Counted from the stretch's first letter, positions 1-6,879 are shown. The stretch: 17,197 nt of DNA from an uncultured Oscillospiraceae bacterium (GCA_910578575.1 CAJTQP010000049.1:1-17197), one strand, 5' to 3'. Translations and numbers: made by a program. Notes: generated from the letters alone by a model not told the origin.

Positions 1-519
1 CCGGAAGGAGCCGAAGGCGTCGGCGGAGAAGAGGACGCCGTTGGTGGTGTCGAAGGACACCATGGCCTCCGGCCAGTGGACCATGGGGGCGTACACAAAG
101 GCGATGGTGTGCTTGCCGAAGCAGCGGGTGTCCCCCTCGTTGACGGTATCCACATTGTTGGGGTCCAGCTGGAAGCCGAACTGGTTCAGGATGGTCACAG
201 CCTTGGGGGTGGTGATGATCTTCACCTCCGGCCAGCGCAGCAAGATCTCCTCAATGGAGGCGGCGTGGTCGGGCTCCACGTGGTTGATGACCAGGTAGTC
301 CAGGGGACGGCCATTCAGCACCGCCTTCACGTTGGTGAGGAACTGGCGGCTCACCGCCCAGTCGGCGGTGTCAAAGAGGACGGTCTTCTCGTCCATGAGG
401 ACGTAGGCATTGTAGCTCACCCCGTGGTACAGGGGGTGGATATTTTCAAACAGGGCCAGGCGGTGTTCGTTGGCGCCCACCCAGTAGAGATCGTCGGTGA
501 CCATACGGTAGTTATACAT
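1..519 (-). CDS. fprA: Flavodiiron protein FprA (A-type flavoprotein), N-terminal part, cut by window edge
   Basis: The first 173 residues of a flavodiiron protein are present; the rest, including the flavodoxin-like FMN domain, lies beyond position 1. The visible part is the metallo-beta-lactamase-like diiron domain. It has the H-x-E-x-D-H iron motif (NHVEPDHA, His80, Glu82, Asp84, His85), the next ligand in MVHWPEAMV (His148) and the Asp of SADAFGSF (Asp167). Family members reduce O2 to water, or NO to N2O, in the cytoplasm of anaerobes and take electrons from rubredoxin. The ATG at 519 is preceded by AAAGGAGG at 529-536. The gene follows the acyl-CoA dehydrogenase-rubredoxin fusion after only 39 bp, with no terminator between them, so the two are probably co-transcribed and the rubredoxin domain is a plausible electron donor. 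Whether O2 or NO is the preferred substrate cannot be told from the sequence. Confidence 0.93.
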   Translation of the reverse strand, partial: MYNYRMVTDDLYWVGANEHRLALFENIHPLYHGVSYNAYVLMDEKTVLFDTADWAVSRQFLTNVKAVLNGRPLDYLVINHVEPDHAASIEEILLRWPEVKIITTPKAVTILNQFGFQLDPNNVDTVNEGDTRCFGKHTIAFVYAPMVHWPEAMVSFDTTNGVLFSADAFGSFR

Positions 520-558
520 AGCGCGTTGCCTCCTTTATATTCCTGATGATCCCAGGGG

Positions 559-2469
559 TCAAATCTCGGTCTCGATGAAGCCGTCCACGCCTTCGCCGCA
601 GTGGGGGCAGGCCCAACCTTCGGGCAGGTCCTGGAAGGCGGTGCCGGGACGCACCTCGTTCTCCGGGTCCCCGGCCAGCACGTCGTACTCATAGCCGCAG
701 CCGTTGCAGATATACAACTTCCGGGGCTGGGTGACCTTCTTGGGCACCATGCGCTTCATCTTCTTCATGGGCGGGGCGGGGAGCTTGTCGCCGGTATCCA
801 GGGCGGCGGTGAGCAGGGGCAGGATCTCCATCACGTCCCCTACGATGCCGTAGTCGCAATTCTTAAAGATCTTGGCGTTGGGGTCCTTGTTGATGGCCAC
901 GATGCAGGCGGCCTCCTTGATACCCTTCAAGTGCTGGATGGCACCGGAAATGCCGCAGGCGATGTACAGGTTCCCCTTGAACTTCTGGCCGGACATGCCC
1001 ACGTAGCGGTTCAGGGGCAGGTACTTCAAGGTCTCCGCCACGGGACGGCTGGAGCCAATGGCGGCACCGGCGGCCTTGGCCAGGTCCTCCACCAGCTTCA
1101 TGTCCTCTTTGGCGCCAATGCCCTGGCCCGCGCTGACCACCCGCTCGGCCTGGGTGATGGGGGTGTCCATGGGGATGCCCACGGTGAAGTCGTGGCCGTC
1201 CTTTTTCAGGTTGGCAACCAACTTCTCCACCCGTTCCTGGGCGCTGCCCTCTTTGAGGATCATGCGTTTGCGCTCCCCGGTCTCCGGGCCACGCTTCTGG
1301 ACGGGGGCAGCGGCATCCTCCTTGCCTGCCTTACCCAAAATGTGGGAGGCGATGACCACCCGCTGGATCTCGTTGGTGCCCTCGTAGATGGTGGTGATCT
1401 TGGCGTCCCGATAGAAGCGCTCCACCTCCATGCCCTTCAGGAAGCCGGAACCGCCAAAAATTTGCAGGGCGTCGTTGGTGATCTCCATGGCGCTGTCGGA
1501 GGCATACTGCTTGGCCATGGCGGCCTCCATGCCATAGGGCTGGTGGGCCTGTTTCAGCTCTGCGGCGCTGTACACCAGCAGGCGGCCGCAGCGCAGCTTG
1601 GTGGCCATATCCGCCAGCTTGAAGGCGATGCTCTGCTGCTGGCAGATCGGCTTGCCAAACTGGACCCGCTCCTTGGAATACTCCAAAGCGGCCTCATAAG
1701 CCCCCTGGCCGATGCCCACAGCCTGGGCGGCAATGCCGATGCGCCCGCCGTCCAGGGTGGCCATGGCAATTTTGAAGCCCTGGCCCTCCTTGCCCAGGAG
1801 GTTTTCCTTGGGAATTTTTACGTCGTTGAAGTTCAACTGGCAGGTGGCGGAGGAGCGGATGCCCAGCTTGTCGTAGTGCTCCTCGAAGGTAAAGCCCTCC
1901 CAGCCCTTTTCCACAATAAAGGCGGAGATGCCCTTGGTGCCGATGCCGGGGGTGGTGACGGCAAAGACCACGTAGGTGCTGGCCTCGCCGCCGTTGGTGA
2001 TGAAAATTTTCTCCCCGTTGAGCAGGTAGTGGTCCCCCTTGTCCTCGGCGGTGGTCTCAGTGCCACCGGCGTCGGAACCGGCGTTGGGCTCAGTGAGGCC
2101 GAAGGCCCCCACCTTCTTCCCGGAACACAGGTCAGGCAGGTACTTCATCTTCTGCTCCTCGGTGCCGAAGGCATAGATGGGGTAGGTGCCCAGGGAGGTG
2201 TGGGCAGAGAGGATGACGCCGCAGCCGCCGTCCACCCTGGACAGCTCCTCCACCGCAATGGCATAGCTGGTGGCGTCCAAGCCGGCGCCGCCGTACTTCT
2301 CCTCATAGGGCAGGCCCATCAGGCCAAGCTCCCCCATCTTCTTTACCACATCGGTGGGAAACTGGTTGTTTTTGTCCAACATGAACGCGATGGGTTTGAT
2401 CTCCGTCTCGGCAAATTCCCGTACCTTTGCCCGGAGTTCCTCATGTGCTTGTGTCGTCTGATACATCAT
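559..2469 (-). CDS. Acyl-CoA dehydrogenase fused to EtfA FAD domain and rubredoxin
   Basis: This 636-residue protein has three redox modules. Residues 1-380 are a complete short-chain acyl-CoA dehydrogenase, with the catalytic-base motif IYEGTNEIQR (Glu363) and the flavin/substrate motif around GLTEPNAGSD (124-133). Residues about 405-555 match domain II of electron-transfer flavoprotein alpha, the mobile FAD domain, with SSRPV, SGQKFKGNLY, CGISGAIQHL and INKDPNAKIF. Residues 584-636 are a rubredoxin with iron ligands Cys588, Cys591, Cys621 and Cys624 (CNGCGY, CPHCGEG). The EtfA N-terminal domain and EtfB are absent, so a normal ETF heterodimer or bifurcating flavin site is not encoded here. 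An ATG-ATG start is chosen at 2469/2466 because GAGGAGG lies at 2477-2483; the longer reading frame to 2538 has no such support. It is the first gene of the operon with fprA. The likely role is oxidation of an acyl-CoA, with electrons passing FAD to FAD to rubredoxin and then to FprA. The acyl substrate is unknown. Confidence 0.93.
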   Translation of the reverse strand: MMYQTTQAHEELRAKVREFAETEIKPIAFMLDKNNQFPTDVVKKMGELGLMGLPYEEKYGGAGLDATSYAIAVEELSRVDGGCGVILSAHTSLGTYPIYAFGTEEQKMKYLPDLCSGKKVGAFGLTEPNAGSDAGGTETTAEDKGDHYLLNGEKIFITNGGEASTYVVFAVTTPGIGTKGISAFIVEKGWEGFTFEEHYDKLGIRSSATCQLNFNDVKIPKENLLGKEGQGFKIAMATLDGGRIGIAAQAVGIGQGAYEAALEYSKERVQFGKPICQQQSIAFKLADMATKLRCGRLLVYSAAELKQAHQPYGMEAAMAKQYASDSAMEITNDALQIFGGSGFLKGMEVERFYRDAKITTIYEGTNEIQRVVIASHILGKAGKEDAAAPVQKRGPETGERKRMILKEGSAQERVEKLVANLKKDGHDFTVGIPMDTPITQAERVVSAGQGIGAKEDMKLVEDLAKAAGAAIGSSRPVAETLKYLPLNRYVGMSGQKFKGNLYIACGISGAIQHLKGIKEAACIVAINKDPNAKIFKNCDYGIVGDVMEILPLLTAALDTGDKLPAPPMKKMKRMVPKKVTQPRKLYICNGCGYEYDVLAGDPENEVRPGTAFQDLPEGWACPHCGEGVDGFIETEI

Positions 2470-2594
2470 GTGTTTGCCTCCTCTTCCTCTTAAAATCCAT
2501 GCTGCACGAAAAGGCGCGCGCAGAAAGTCCGGAAGCACCAGCTTCCCGTTTTGCAGGTCTCAACACCCCCACTGGGGCGTATGCCTTTTAGTTT

Positions 2595-2622
2595 ATTATA
2601 CAATAGAAGGGAATATTGTCAA
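2595..2622 (-). promoter_or_regulatory. Sigma-A promoter of the acyl-CoA dehydrogenase fusion/fprA operon
   Basis: On the minus strand a perfect TTGACA (2617-2622) is followed after 16 bp by a perfect TATAAT (2595-2600). Transcription should start near 2588, leaving a leader of about 120 nt before the ATG at 2469. The -35 box lies inside ATTGTCAACATT (plus-strand reading), one base away from the palindrome at the TRAP operon promoter. Confidence 0.85.
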
Positions 2623-2663
2623 CATTTTCTTGGGGAAAACAACAAGAAATCTGTTTTTGTCCT

Positions 2664-2693
2664 GAAAACAGCAGCCCTGGAATCCAGGGCTGC
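2664..2693 (-). terminator. Rho-independent terminator after the van-like operon
   Basis: A perfect 10-bp stem, GCAGCCCTGG (2671-2680) with CCAGGGCTGC (2684-2693) and a 3-base loop, is followed on the minus strand by TGTTTTC. It lies 15 bp past the stop codon of the racemase gene and separates it from the next promoter. Confidence 0.85.
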
Positions 2694-2707
2694 CGTAAAA
2701 TCCTTTT

Positions 2708-3835
2708 TTATCTCCACTTCCGCTCCAAGCGAGCCCCCAGGCGGCTTAAAATCTCGTTGGCGATGGTGCCGGTCTCCTTGGCCAGGTCACAGGCGGTGAT
2801 CTCCAGGCCACGGCTGGTCCCGATGAGCACCGCCGTGTCCCCAGGTGCCACTGGGGGACAGTCCGTCACATCCACCAGGGTCTGGTCCATGCACACCCGC
2901 CCGGCAATGGGGGCCTTCCTACCTCCAACCAGGGCCGCCCCCACGCCGCAGGAGAGACTGCGGGGGAGGCCGTCCCCATAGCCGATGGTGAGCACCGCCA
3001 GTTTCGTGGGGCGCTGGGCGGTGAATTGCAGGTCATACCCCGCCTGCTCCCCGGCCTCCAGGGTCCGCACCTGGGCCACCTGGGCTTTCAGGGAGAGCAC
3101 CGGGCGCAGGGTCACGGGACAGCGGGTCAAATCCGCCGGGCTGCTCAGCACGCCATAGAGGGCGATGCCCACCCTGGCGTAGTCGCCCCCCAACTCCGGG
3201 TAGTGCAGCAGGCCGTAGCTGGAGAGCAGGTGGCGCTTGGGGATGGGGCAGCCCTGGGCCTCCAGCCGGGCCAGAGCTGTGCAGAATGCCCGCCCCTGGG
3301 AGAGGGTAAAGGCCCGGTCCTCCGGGGAGGCTGTCCCGGCGGCGCACAGGTGGGTAAAGGCCCCGGTGACCTTCAGGTTCCGGCAGGCAAAGAGGGGGAC
3401 CAGGGTGTCCACACGATCACTCCCCTCCCCTAGGCGGTGCATCCCTGTGTCCAGCTTCAGGTGGACTTCCAGGGGGACGTTCTGGGCCTCCAGAGCCATG
3501 CCGTAGCTGTGGTCCACCACGGTCTGGGTCAGGTGGTTCTGGTGGAGAAGCCGGGCCTGTTGGGGGTGGGTATAGCCCAAGACCAAAATCTCCCCCTGGA
3601 CGCCACCGGCCCGGAGTTCCGCCCCCTCCTGGGCTGTGGCCACGCAAAAAGCCTGGAGCCCCAAGCGGTTCAGTTCCCTGGCCACCGGCACTGCCCCGTG
3701 GCCGTAGGCGTTGGCCTTGACCGCAGGCATCAGGGTACAGTGGGGCGGGAGCAGGCGGCGCAGCACCGCCACGTTGTGGGCCAGGGCCTCCCGGTCCAGC
3801 TCCACCCAAGCCCGCAGGGGGAGGTCATGGGGCAT
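2708..3835 (-). CDS. vanT: Alanine/serine racemase, soluble VanT-type, PLP-dependent
   Basis: This 375-residue fold-type III racemase has the PLP lysine in AVKANAYGHG (Lys40), a conserved lysine in HLKLDTGMHRLG (Lys127), the second catalytic base Tyr in EQAGYDLQF (Tyr267) and the motifs RVGIALYG and GRVCMDQTLVD. The C-terminal stretch GTIANEILSRLG puts Asn360 where typical alanine racemases have Tyr (Tyr354 of the Geobacillus enzyme). As I recall, VanTG also has Asn there (Asn696, 16 residues from its end as here), a feature linked to serine racemisation. Unlike enterococcal VanT it has no membrane domain. The ATG at 3835 lies inside the end of the upstream gene (11-bp overlap) and is preceded by GGGAGG at 3845-3850. 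Being last in an operon with VanG- and VanXY-like genes, it probably supplies D-Ser; plain alanine racemase is the alternative. Confidence 0.9.
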   Translation of the reverse strand: MPHDLPLRAWVELDREALAHNVAVLRRLLPPHCTLMPAVKANAYGHGAVPVARELNRLGLQAFCVATAQEGAELRAGGVQGEILVLGYTHPQQARLLHQNHLTQTVVDHSYGMALEAQNVPLEVHLKLDTGMHRLGEGSDRVDTLVPLFACRNLKVTGAFTHLCAAGTASPEDRAFTLSQGRAFCTALARLEAQGCPIPKRHLLSSYGLLHYPELGGDYARVGIALYGVLSSPADLTRCPVTLRPVLSLKAQVAQVRTLEAGEQAGYDLQFTAQRPTKLAVLTIGYGDGLPRSLSCGVGAALVGGRKAPIAGRVCMDQTLVDVTDCPPVAPGDTAVLIGTSRGLEITACDLAKETGTIANEILSRLGARLERKWR

Positions 3836-4304
3836 GGGGGAAAACCTCCCTGGTGATGATGCGGGGAGGCGGGGCCACCACGGTGCTGTGGTCGGGCACG
3901 TCGCAGTTCACCACAGCACCGGCGCCAATCTTTACGTCGTTGCCGATGCGCACGCCCCCCACGATCACCGCCCCCGCCCCGATGAGGCAGCGGTCCCCGA
4001 TGATGGGAGCCACCCGGTTTACCTCCCCGATGGTGACGTTTTGATAGATCCAGCAGTCCGCGCCGATCTTGGCATAGCGGGAGATGTAGACCCCGTGGAG
4101 ACCATGAGGCAGCACCGGCTCCCCGCCGAACACCGCCCCGTTGCCGATATAGCCCCCGTGTTTGTGGGCCATGCGGTTGAGGAGAAAGGTGAGCACCCGC
4201 CGGCCCAGGGCACTGCGGCAGCGCTCCCGGCGGTGGAACCAGCGCCAGTAGCTGTGGAGCCGGTCCCCCTTGGAGTAGTCCGTCAGCCAGTCCCGAACAT
4301 CCAT
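3825..4304 (-). CDS. Serine-acetyltransferase-like hexapeptide-repeat acyltransferase
   Basis: This 159-residue protein has a short helical N-terminus (about 1-50) and a left-handed beta-helix of hexapeptide repeats (about 55-145: YIGNGAVFGG, RYAKIGADCW, GDRCLIGAGAVIVGG, NDVKIGAGAVV). The LPHGLHGVYIS segment carries a His in the position of the catalytic His of CysE-type acetyltransferases. It is shorter than housekeeping CysE and lacks most of its helical domain, resembling the shortened serine acetyltransferase-like proteins of surface-polymer loci. It starts 2 bp past the vanXY-like stop codon and overlaps the racemase gene by 11 bp, so translation is probably coupled. Acetyl-CoA-dependent O-acetylation of serine or of a cell-wall intermediate is possible; the actual acceptor cannot be told. 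Its place beside a serine racemase makes a serine-related substrate attractive, but that is inference. Confidence 0.8.
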   Translation of the reverse strand: MDVRDWLTDYSKGDRLHSYWRWFHRRERCRSALGRRVLTFLLNRMAHKHGGYIGNGAVFGGEPVLPHGLHGVYISRYAKIGADCWIYQNVTIGEVNRVAPIIGDRCLIGAGAVIVGGVRIGNDVKIGAGAVVNCDVPDHSTVVAPPPRIITREVFPHAP

Positions 4305-4305
4305 C

Positions 4306-5040
4306 CTATCGCCCTTCCTTCCATGTGGTCAAAATCAAGCCGCCCTCGTTGTCTCCGGAGAGGTGGCAGTTCTCCCCTGCTTCCAGCTCCAGCCCTCCGG
4401 CGGCGTCCGCCGGGATATAATAAATGGTATACTGCCGCCCCTGGGTCTGGCAAGGCAGTCCAGACCCGCCCAGGGGGTATTGCTTCACCGCTTCGTGGTA
4501 CTCCTCCAGAGTCCAGCCCCGTTGGGTCATCAGGACGGCGTGGGGAACCCCCACGTAGCGGAAGTGCCAGGGCTCATGGCTGATGCCGGTGATGGCCTCT
4601 TTCCCCGCCGGGTAGCGCTCAACGAAGCCGAACTCCGCCGCCCGCTGCCGCACCGCCTGGCAGATGCCGCTATAGGGAAAGGCGGGGCGGATGAAGTCGA
4701 TCTCCGGCAGGGTGAGCCCCAGGTCGATGGCAAGGCCCGTCTGGTGCTCGCTGTGGCCGGGGAAGGCCACGTACTGTTCCGTAAAGGCCCGTCCACTGTC
4801 CCGGAGGGATTGGTCAAAAATCTCTGTCTGCTCCTGCTGGGAGCGCCAGCCGCTCACCGGGGTGACGGAGGGGCCGGCGTTGACTGCGGCCAGCAGTGCT
4901 TCCAGGGCTAGGGCCGCCGGCCGGGCCAGGAGGACGCCGTTTCCCAGATCTGTCAAGTCCTCCGGCTCCCCCACCGCCGGGAAACGACGATTCACCAGGA
5001 TCAGGTCCCCAGTATGGAGGCTGGGCAGGGTCTTCCTCAT
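4306..5040 (-). CDS. vanXY: D,D-peptidase of the VanXY type (M15B family)
   Basis: This 244-residue zinc peptidase has VSGWRSQQEQT (Arg66), the zinc motif SEHQTGLAIDLG (His99, Asp106) and EPWHFRYVG (catalytic Glu156, zinc ligand His159). There is no signal peptide or membrane segment, so it should act in the cytoplasm, as VanXY enzymes do, and not as a surface VanY. The C-terminal extension (about 190-244, with YTIYYIPAD and GGLILTTWKEGR) also resembles VanXYG as I remember it. Family members hydrolyse D-Ala-D-Ala and remove the terminal D-Ala from UDP-MurNAc-pentapeptide, clearing precursors that would bind vancomycin. Its ATG overlaps the TGA of the upstream ligase gene (ATGA), and one base separates it from the acetyltransferase gene, which argues for one co-translated operon. 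Confidence 0.92.
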   Translation of the reverse strand: MRKTLPSLHTGDLILVNRRFPAVGEPEDLTDLGNGVLLARPAALALEALLAAVNAGPSVTPVSGWRSQQEQTEIFDQSLRDSGRAFTEQYVAFPGHSEHQTGLAIDLGLTLPEIDFIRPAFPYSGICQAVRQRAAEFGFVERYPAGKEAITGISHEPWHFRYVGVPHAVLMTQRGWTLEEYHEAVKQYPLGGSGLPCQTQGRQYTIYYIPADAAGGLELEAGENCHLSGDNEGGLILTTWKEGR

Positions 5041-6083
5041 TCCCCCACCACCTCCTGGATCAGGCGGGTGATGAGCACGCTAAAGGGAATCCCCGCCGCC
5101 TGCATCATCTTGGGATAGCGGCTGTGGGCGGTGAAGCCGGGGATGGTGTTGACCTCGTTGAACACGATCCGGCCGCTGGGCTCCAGGAACACATCCACCC
5201 GCGCAAAGCCCTGGCAGTCCAGGGCCCGGTAGATCACCTGGGCGGTCTCCTTGATCCGCTGGGTCAGCTCCGGGCTGATCCGGGCGGGGACGTGGATGGC
5301 GGAGGTTTTTAGGCTGTACTTCTCCGTGAAATTGAAGAAGCCCTGAGAGAGTTCGATCTCGTCGGGCTCCCCTACGGTGAGGACTTCCCCGCCCATCACC
5401 GCACAGCCCACCTCGAAACCGGGGATGGCCTCCTCTACGATCACCTGCCGGTCGTAGGCAAAGGCCAGTTGCAGGGCCTCCGGGAGAGCCTGCGCCTCCA
5501 TGACCTGGGTGATGCCGTAGGAGGAGCCTGCCCGGAGGGGCTTGACAAAGAGGGGGTAGCCCAGGGCTTCCGCCTGGGCCAGGGCCTGGGATTGGGGGAC
5601 ACCCTTGGTCACCAGGAAGGACTTGGGTACCTCGACCCCGGCGGCCTTTACCAGGACGTGGGCCCGGTCCTTGTCCATGCACAAAGCGGAGGACAGCACC
5701 CCACAGCCCACCAGGGGAATGCCGGCCAGTTGGAACAGGCCCTGCACCGTCCCATCCTCCCCATTGCGGCCGTGGAGGATGGGGAAGGCGGCGTCCACCG
5801 GGCAGCGCTCCACCTCCTGCTCCCCAAAAAACAACAGGGCGTGGTCCTTGGGGTTCAGGGATACCCCCGCCGGAGTGCAGGGGCCGTTTCGCCAGGTATC
5901 CCCGGCGATGGCGTCCAGGGGGCCGGTATAGTGGAACCACTGCCCCGCCGGGTCGATGCCTACGAGTACCGGTTGGTACCGGCTCTGGTCGATATGGGAG
6001 ATCACCGCGTGGGCCGATTGTAGAGACACGCCATATTCTGGAGAATTTCCGCCAAAGATGACGGCAATCCGTTGCTTTTTCAT
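5037..6083 (-). CDS. vanG: D-Ala-D-Ser (VanG-type) ligase, ATP-grasp
   Basis: This 348-residue ATP-grasp ligase begins KKQRIAVIFGGNSPEYGVS and has the D-Ala-D-X ligase motifs HGRNGEDG, LSSALCMDKDRAH, KPLRAGSSYGIT, GFEVGCAVMGG and FNEVNTIPGFT; metal ligands are expected at Asp297, Glu310 and Asn312. The omega-loop reads FTEKYSLKTS (EKY at 254-256). The run of VanG-like segments (VFPILHG-type, DEIELSQGFF, EKYSLK) fits VanG better than housekeeping Ddl, so D-Ala-D-Ser synthesis is the best guess; D-Ala-D-Ala is the alternative. The usual EVS after the first loop is GVS (Gly18), a small oddity. Two adjacent ATG codons exist (6086 and 6083); the second is preferred because GGAAAGGA lies 8 bases upstream. 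It is the first gene of the four-gene operon. No response regulator or sensor kinase gene is adjacent. Confidence 0.92.
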   Translation of the reverse strand: MKKQRIAVIFGGNSPEYGVSLQSAHAVISHIDQSRYQPVLVGIDPAGQWFHYTGPLDAIAGDTWRNGPCTPAGVSLNPKDHALLFFGEQEVERCPVDAAFPILHGRNGEDGTVQGLFQLAGIPLVGCGVLSSALCMDKDRAHVLVKAAGVEVPKSFLVTKGVPQSQALAQAEALGYPLFVKPLRAGSSYGITQVMEAQALPEALQLAFAYDRQVIVEEAIPGFEVGCAVMGGEVLTVGEPDEIELSQGFFNFTEKYSLKTSAIHVPARISPELTQRIKETAQVIYRALDCQGFARVDVFLEPSGRIVFNEVNTIPGFTAHSRYPKMMQAAGIPFSVLITRLIQEVVGE

Positions 6084-6168
6084 CATAAATGTCCTTTCCG
6101 CAAGGGGGCGCCTTGCTTTGCCGTGAGACACAGGGGAACTATCTTATCATGTCCCTTGATTGTAGCAA

Positions 6169-6197
6169 ATTATAGCAGGACAATTATTAAATTGATA
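6169..6197 (-). promoter_or_regulatory. Extended -10 promoter of the vanG-like operon
   Basis: On the minus strand TGC-TATAAT (6169-6177) is an extended -10 element with a perfect hexamer. The -35 region 17 bp upstream (6192-6197, TATCAA) is poor, as is usual when the TGn extension is present. Transcription should start near 6162, about 80 nt before the ATG. Confidence 0.65.
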
Positions 6198-6202
6198 CGG
6201 AT

Positions 6203-6233
6203 GAAACCTTATGTTTCCCTTAAGTTTTCTTAA
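6203..6233. promoter_or_regulatory. Two short inverted repeats between divergent genes (candidate operators)
   Basis: GAAAC-CTTAT-GTTTC (6203-6217) and TTAAG-TTTT-CTTAA (6220-6233) lie just upstream of the vanG-like promoter, in the AT-rich gap before the rightward membrane-protein gene. They could bind a regulator of either gene, but short repeats of this size also occur by chance. Confidence 0.3.
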
Positions 6234-6333
6234 TAACTTGTGAAGGAAGTTGCGGATAGCATAAGCAATACACCCCAAAACAGCCAAAAGTCCGAACTTT
6301 TTCACGTCATCATAATAATAGGGGGTGTTTGGT

Positions 6334-6879
6334 CTGAGAGTTTGGAAAATCGTTTCTGGCATCTTATCCATCATCCTGTGCTTTGTGGTCTCCTATCAAA
6401 CCTTCTTTGTCCAAATTGGAGCCATCCTGTTTGGGGTGGGCGGGATGTCCATCGTCGCCGGCTCATTTGTTTCGATCATGCTCCTGGTGGGCGGCATCGT
6501 CTCCCTGGTCACCAACAAAGGCAGCAACGGCGGGGACATCGCCCTGGTGATTATTTTTCTGTTGGCAGCCATCGTTGGCTTCCTGTTTGCCGGGATCTAT
6601 GGCGACTTGATCGTATGGTCTATCTGGTGTCTGATCTGCATGTTTGTGTCTCTGTTTTCCATCGCCTTGCGCCAGGTGGACCGGGGCTCCTACAAGCCGG
6701 AAACACCGGCTCCCGTCGCGCCCCGTCAACCCGCCCCAACCATGTCAGAGCCCTTAAAGAAAGCCGTACTGGAAAAGAACCCCAAGAAGCAAGAGGCGAT
6801 GGTCGATAACATGAGCGAAGAAGAAGCCAAAACCTCTTTGAAATACATATTGCGGGTCATAACGAAGAAACGAACATAA
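6334..6879 (+). CDS. Four-helix membrane protein of unknown function (paralogue A)
   Basis: I do not recognise the family. The 181-residue protein has four hydrophobic helices (about 5-25, 36-60, 69-87 and 91-111), then a Pro-rich linker (121-136) and a charged cytoplasmic tail with EPLKKAVLEKNP and AMVDNMSEEEAKTSLKYIL. It is a paralogue of the convergent gene at 6919-7455: by hand count 65 of the first 114 residues are identical, without gaps, and the tail motif is also kept. The start is taken as CTG at 6334 because a near-consensus AGGGGGTG (6320-6327) ends 6 bases before it and the alignment with the paralogue begins there. A GTG at 6325 would give 184 residues but lies inside that ribosome site. 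Function is unknown; the kept tail suggests a shared cytoplasmic partner. Confidence 0.8.
   Translation: MRVWKIVSGILSIILCFVVSYQTFFVQIGAILFGVGGMSIVAGSFVSIMLLVGGIVSLVTNKGSNGGDIALVIIFLLAAIVGFLFAGIYGDLIVWSIWCLICMFVSLFSIALRQVDRGSYKPETPAPVAPRQPAPTMSEPLKKAVLEKNPKKQEAMVDNMSEEEAKTSLKYILRVITKKRT

Noticed and set aside
601..2493. Long plus-strand open frame of 630 codons opposite the dehydrogenase gene
   Set aside because: It is the antisense shadow of a high-GC gene with clear family motifs; its product is Gly/Leu/His-rich low-complexity sequence with no recognisable domain.
2470..2538. Longer N-terminus for the dehydrogenase fusion starting at 2538
   Set aside because: The extra 23 residues are not dehydrogenase-like, and a strong ribosome site lies directly before the ATG pair at 2469/2466.
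6238..6265. Promoter TTGTGA-N16-CATAAG for membrane-protein paralogue A
   Set aside because: Both boxes are only partial matches in an AT-rich gap; a promoter must exist here but this one is not well supported.
6147..6374. Minus-strand frame of 75 codons in the divergent intergenic region
   Set aside because: It overlaps the start of membrane-protein paralogue A and the vanG-like promoter, and has no ribosome site or family resemblance.
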